NCBI RefSeq assembly: GCF_017309185.1 | Contig: NZ_JAEKJZ010000001.1 | Coordinates: 2,542,001 to 2,606,000 of the forward strand | Length of the DNA stretch: 64,000 bases | Reading direction: 5' to 3' | Origin: Roseibium aggregatum | Lineage (GTDB): Bacteria; Pseudomonadota; Alphaproteobacteria; Rhizobiales; Stappiaceae | Part shown: in pieces, positions 61,715-64,000 of the stretch | Layout of the letters: the number at the start of each line of letters is the position of its first letter | Position numbering within the stretch: position 1 is the first letter of the stretch | Notes under the pieces: generated by a model | What the model was told of the DNA's origin: nothing | What the model saw: the letters and a program-made list of their open reading frames with translations, nothing else | Databases searched by the model: none | Program-made: the position numbers and the translations under genes

Positions 61715-63139
61715 ATGAGTAGCTCCAGCACCGTCACGGATCTTGACGCCATCACCTGGACGCGGGAACCGGCCAACAAGCCGCTGGAAGAAAACGATAC
61801 GGCGCTCAGGGCGATCCGGTCCATGATCAAGTCCGGCGAACGCAATCAGACCGTAGATCTGCTCAAGCGCTGGGACCCGGTCGACGTCATGCAGCTTCTG
61901 ACGCGGCTCAGGCTCAAGCACGCCCGCAAACTATTCCAGTGGCTGCCCGCGAACCCGTCCATCAAGGTGGTGGCCGAACTGAGACCCGAGTTCCGTTCGA
62001 TCCTCATGGAAGAATCGACGCTCGAACAGTTCCGGGACATTCTGGCGGGACTCGATCCCGAAGACGCCACCGAAATCCTGAACGAATTTCCGGAAGATGT
62101 TGCCGACGAATTGGCGGCGCGCCTGCCGGACGTTGAAGAGATCTCCACCCGCGCCGGCTATGCCGACGATTCCGCCGGGCGGGTCATGGCCCGAAAATTC
62201 GTCGCGTTGCCGGAGAACTGCACCACAGGCGAGGCCGTCACGCAAATGCGTGAGGAAGCGGACCGGATCCGCAAGATCTTCACGGTTTATGTGATCGATG
62301 CGGCAGGTAAGCTCACCGGCACGGTCGAAGTCGGAAAGCTGCTTCTCGCCCCCAGGGAAACACCTCTCAAGGACATCATGAACAAGGATGTCATCGCGGT
62401 GTCCGCGGATACGGATCAGGAAGAGGTCCTGCGTCTGGCGCGCAAGCGGGACATGCGTACCGTGCCCGTGGTCTCCGCAGACGGGCATCTTGTCGGACGC
62501 ATCACCCCCAAGCAGTTGACCCGTATCGCCGCGGACGAGGCCAACGAAGACATGCTGCTGATGAGCGGCGTGTCGGGTGAAGCCCGCTCCGACGACACGA
62601 TATTCAGGATTGTCCGGGGCCGTCTTCCCTGGCTTTTGGCCGGACTTGTCGGCGCGAGCATCGCCGCCACGGTGGTTGGTTCGTATGAAGACCAGTTGGC
62701 CGAAGCCGCCATTCTCGCCGCCTTCATTCCCGTGACGATGTCCATGGCCGGCAATGCCGGCCTTCAGGCCTCCGCCGTCGCCGTGCAGGGCATCGCCACG
62801 GGCGCCCTATGGTCCGGCGATATCTTCTTCCGGCTCTTGAAGGAACTTGTCGCAGCGTTGTTCAACGGAGCGATCGCCGGAGCCATCCTTGGAGGCCTGG
62901 TGATGACCGCGTCGCTTGTCGTCCCTCTGGAAGCTCCCTTCCATCTGGCGATCGCCACGTCCCTGTCCCTGTTGTGCGTGACGACTCTCGCTGCAATGGT
63001 CGGCGCGACAATTCCGATTGTCCTCGACAAGATCGGCATCGATCCGGCCATGGCCATAGGAGTGTTCATCACGTCTTCGAACGATGTCCTGGGCGTGCTG
63101 ATCTTCTTCCTGATGGCAACGACATTTTACATCACATGA
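61715..63139 (+). CDS. mgtE: MgtE family magnesium transporter (copy 2)
   Basis: 474 residues. N-domain MQLLTRLRLKHARKLFQWLPANPSIKVVAEL (about 50-150), CBS pair (about 150-280; FTVYVIDAAGKLTGTVEVGKLLLAPRETPLKDIM...RTVPVVSADGHLVGRITPKQL) and a C-terminal five-helix channel (FIPVTMSMAGNAGLQASAVAVQGIATG...ITSSNDVLGVLIFFLMATTF). The pore motif is MSMAGNAGLQ compared with VASMGGNAGTQ in copy 1, so the two may differ in gating or selectivity. It lies 93 bp after the Anbu gene on the same strand. Confidence 0.93.
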   Translation: MSSSSTVTDLDAITWTREPANKPLEENDTALRAIRSMIKSGERNQTVDLLKRWDPVDVMQLLTRLRLKHARKLFQWLPANPSIKVVAELRPEFRSILMEESTLEQFRDILAGLDPEDATEILNEFPEDVADELAARLPDVEEISTRAGYADDSAGRVMARKFVALPENCTTGEAVTQMREEADRIRKIFTVYVIDAAGKLTGTVEVGKLLLAPRETPLKDIMNKDVIAVSADTDQEEVLRLARKRDMRTVPVVSADGHLVGRITPKQLTRIAADEANEDMLLMSGVSGEARSDDTIFRIVRGRLPWLLAGLVGASIAATVVGSYEDQLAEAAILAAFIPVTMSMAGNAGLQASAVAVQGIATGALWSGDIFFRLLKELVAALFNGAIAGAILGGLVMTASLVVPLEAPFHLAIATSLSLLCVTTLAAMVGATIPIVLDKIGIDPAMAIGVFITSSNDVLGVLIFFLMATTFYIT

Positions 63140-63184
63140 GAGTTTTGCGGCCGCGCCGCCTCCTGCCGGCGAGGCCTAGCCGCC

Positions 63185-63958
63185 TCACCCGTCCTTGAGG
63201 ACCAGCACCGCCGCTTCGAACTCGGTTTTCTTGCGTGCGCGAAGTTGCGCGGCCTCGGCGTCTTCGCCCCAGCGCTCGATGTTGAAATCCTCCTCGACAT
63301 GCGCAGCCTTCCAGGCCGCGTCCGCGTCGAGATATGATTCTCTCACAGCAAGCGCCAAGAGAGCTGAACCTGTCAGGCCCGTGATTGTATGGAGCGCTGC
63401 GAGACGCAAGGGCGTTTCATCCGCCAGCCGCTCCCCGAAAGCCCGCAACACGGTTTCCGGCTGCGGCTTGTGAATGATCCCCTCGATCAGGACAAAGCGT
63501 CCGTCAAGCAGACGGCCTGCCCATTCGACCACCGGATCCCACAAACTCGCTTGTGTTTGAACCAGACTTTCAGGATCATCCGCCCGATAGCAGAGCGCAT
63601 CGTTCCCGGCATACCGGACAATGTCCTCGACAACCTCCCGGAAACGATCGCGGACGGCGTCCTGTGCGGAATTCGCAATCCGCGTCAACGGCATGCGCAC
63701 CGGGTCGATTTCCGTTTCCTGTGCGTCCCACTCCGCGGCAACCGCGGCTGCGAGCGTTTCGGTCGGCAGGAGCAGCGTCGCCTTGGCCGGCGTCTTGACA
63801 GTACGGCCGTCCAGGTGGATCGCAAAGCCGTCTTTCCCCGCGACATAAGTCACGTCCTTGTAAAACCTCTTGGGCAGTTCACGTTTGGACAGCTCACGTG
63901 CACGCTGTTCCGGATCTTTTGACAACTCCTCATTCGAAGCTTCAAGAAAATCGCGCAT
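63185..63958 (-). CDS. ATP12 family F1-ATPase assembly chaperone
   Basis: 257 residues: KRFYKDVTYVAGKDGFAIHLDGRTVKTPAKATLLLPTETLAAAVAAEWDAQ is the conserved N-domain. RADDPESLVQTQASLWDPVVEWAGRLLDGRF and LRLAALHTITGLTGSALLALAV form the helical C-domain. ATP12 binds the free F1 alpha subunit during ATP synthase assembly. It occurs in alphaproteobacteria and mitochondria. Its ATG overlaps the stop of the preceding gene by one base (TAATG). Confidence 0.95.
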   Translation of the reverse strand: MRDFLEASNEELSKDPEQRARELSKRELPKRFYKDVTYVAGKDGFAIHLDGRTVKTPAKATLLLPTETLAAAVAAEWDAQETEIDPVRMPLTRIANSAQDAVRDRFREVVEDIVRYAGNDALCYRADDPESLVQTQASLWDPVVEWAGRLLDGRFVLIEGIIHKPQPETVLRAFGERLADETPLRLAALHTITGLTGSALLALAVRESYLDADAAWKAAHVEEDFNIERWGEDAEAAQLRARKKTEFEAAVLVLKDG

Positions 63959-64000
63959 TAGACTGTTTCCTCGTCGAATTTAAACAATTCCGCGACTGCC
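63958..64000 (-). CDS. 3' end of an upstream gene (partial)
   Basis: Only the last 13 residues (AVAELFKFDEETV) and a TAA are inside the window. The stop shares one base with the ATP12 start, so the two are in one operon. In many alphaproteobacteria a HAD-type phosphatase gene precedes atp12, but the fragment is too short to confirm this. Confidence 0.4.
   Translation of the reverse strand, partial: AVAELFKFDEETV

Noticed and set aside
1-64000. CRISPR array, insertion sequence or prophage
   Set aside because: No regularly spaced direct repeats, transposase, integrase or phage structural genes were seen anywhere in the window.

Overview
The window is 64 kb of a GC-rich alphaproteobacterial chromosome. 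The ClpS-ClpA pair, an ATP12 F1-assembly chaperone, DUF1489, a PHB-granule phasin, a sqdB-type sulfolipid operon, LiuR-controlled branched-chain catabolism and an Anbu operon together suggest a (probably marine) member of the Hyphomicrobiales such as the Roseibium/Labrenzia/Stappia group. The genus is inferred from gene content, not shown. There is no rRNA, insertion sequence, prophage or CRISPR array. Coding density is high, and most genes are core or lineage-conserved. The main stretch of unusual composition is the AT-richer WG-repeat gene at 3.5-5.4 kb.

Layout. 0-3.3 kb: end of an acyl-ACP synthetase/acyltransferase, a HIT protein, a GST and azlCD. 3.5-7.8 kb: WG-repeat exported protein, an atypical SDR and a patatin-like protein whose catalytic residues are replaced. 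7.8-11.4 kb: clpS-clpA and a phasin whose promoter carries TGC-N3-GCA palindromes. 12-18 kb: D,D-carboxypeptidase with SPOR domain, a J-protein/VWA pair, a DUF2306 protein with divergent TetR regulator and twin operators, DUF1489, NAD-epimerase. 18-26 kb: small exported and membrane proteins, two class III nucleotide cyclases, YdcF, a truncated-globin-like protein lacking the proximal His, a second-type ClpP, ACT protein. 26-30 kb: liuR-thioesterase-GNAT-ivd operon for branched-chain acyl-CoA oxidation, GH25, VOC. 30-35 kb: TPR-glycosyltransferase, ohr/ohrR with operators, TetR/DUF1330 pair with operators. 35-41 kb: mgtE, a membrane-spanning SF2 helicase with an overlapping small exported protein, tRNA-Leu(GAG), a SpoA-domain protein. 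41-45 kb: lipB and the sqdB-sqdD-sqdC operon for sulfoquinovosyl diacylglycerol. 45-49 kb: acylphosphatase, an RNA-repair pair (RNA ligase plus HD-Pnk), a PAS-GGDEF protein. 49-57 kb: LplA-like ligase, FMN 2-hydroxy-acid dehydrogenase, HAD phosphatase, propionyl-CoA carboxylase subunits. 57.5-64 kb: ATP-grasp / alpha-E / transglutaminase / Anbu operon, a second mgtE, ATP12.

Functional links. Isovaleryl-CoA dehydrogenase and propionyl-CoA carboxylase serve branched-chain amino-acid catabolism. ClpS delivers N-degron substrates to ClpA. LipB and the LplA-like protein both bear on lipoylation. The best candidates for under-described biology are the Anbu operon, the RNA ligase/HD-Pnk pair, the membrane-anchored helicase, and three apparent pseudo-enzymes or divergent folds: patatin without Ser/Asp, globin without His F8, and SDR without Tyr/Lys.
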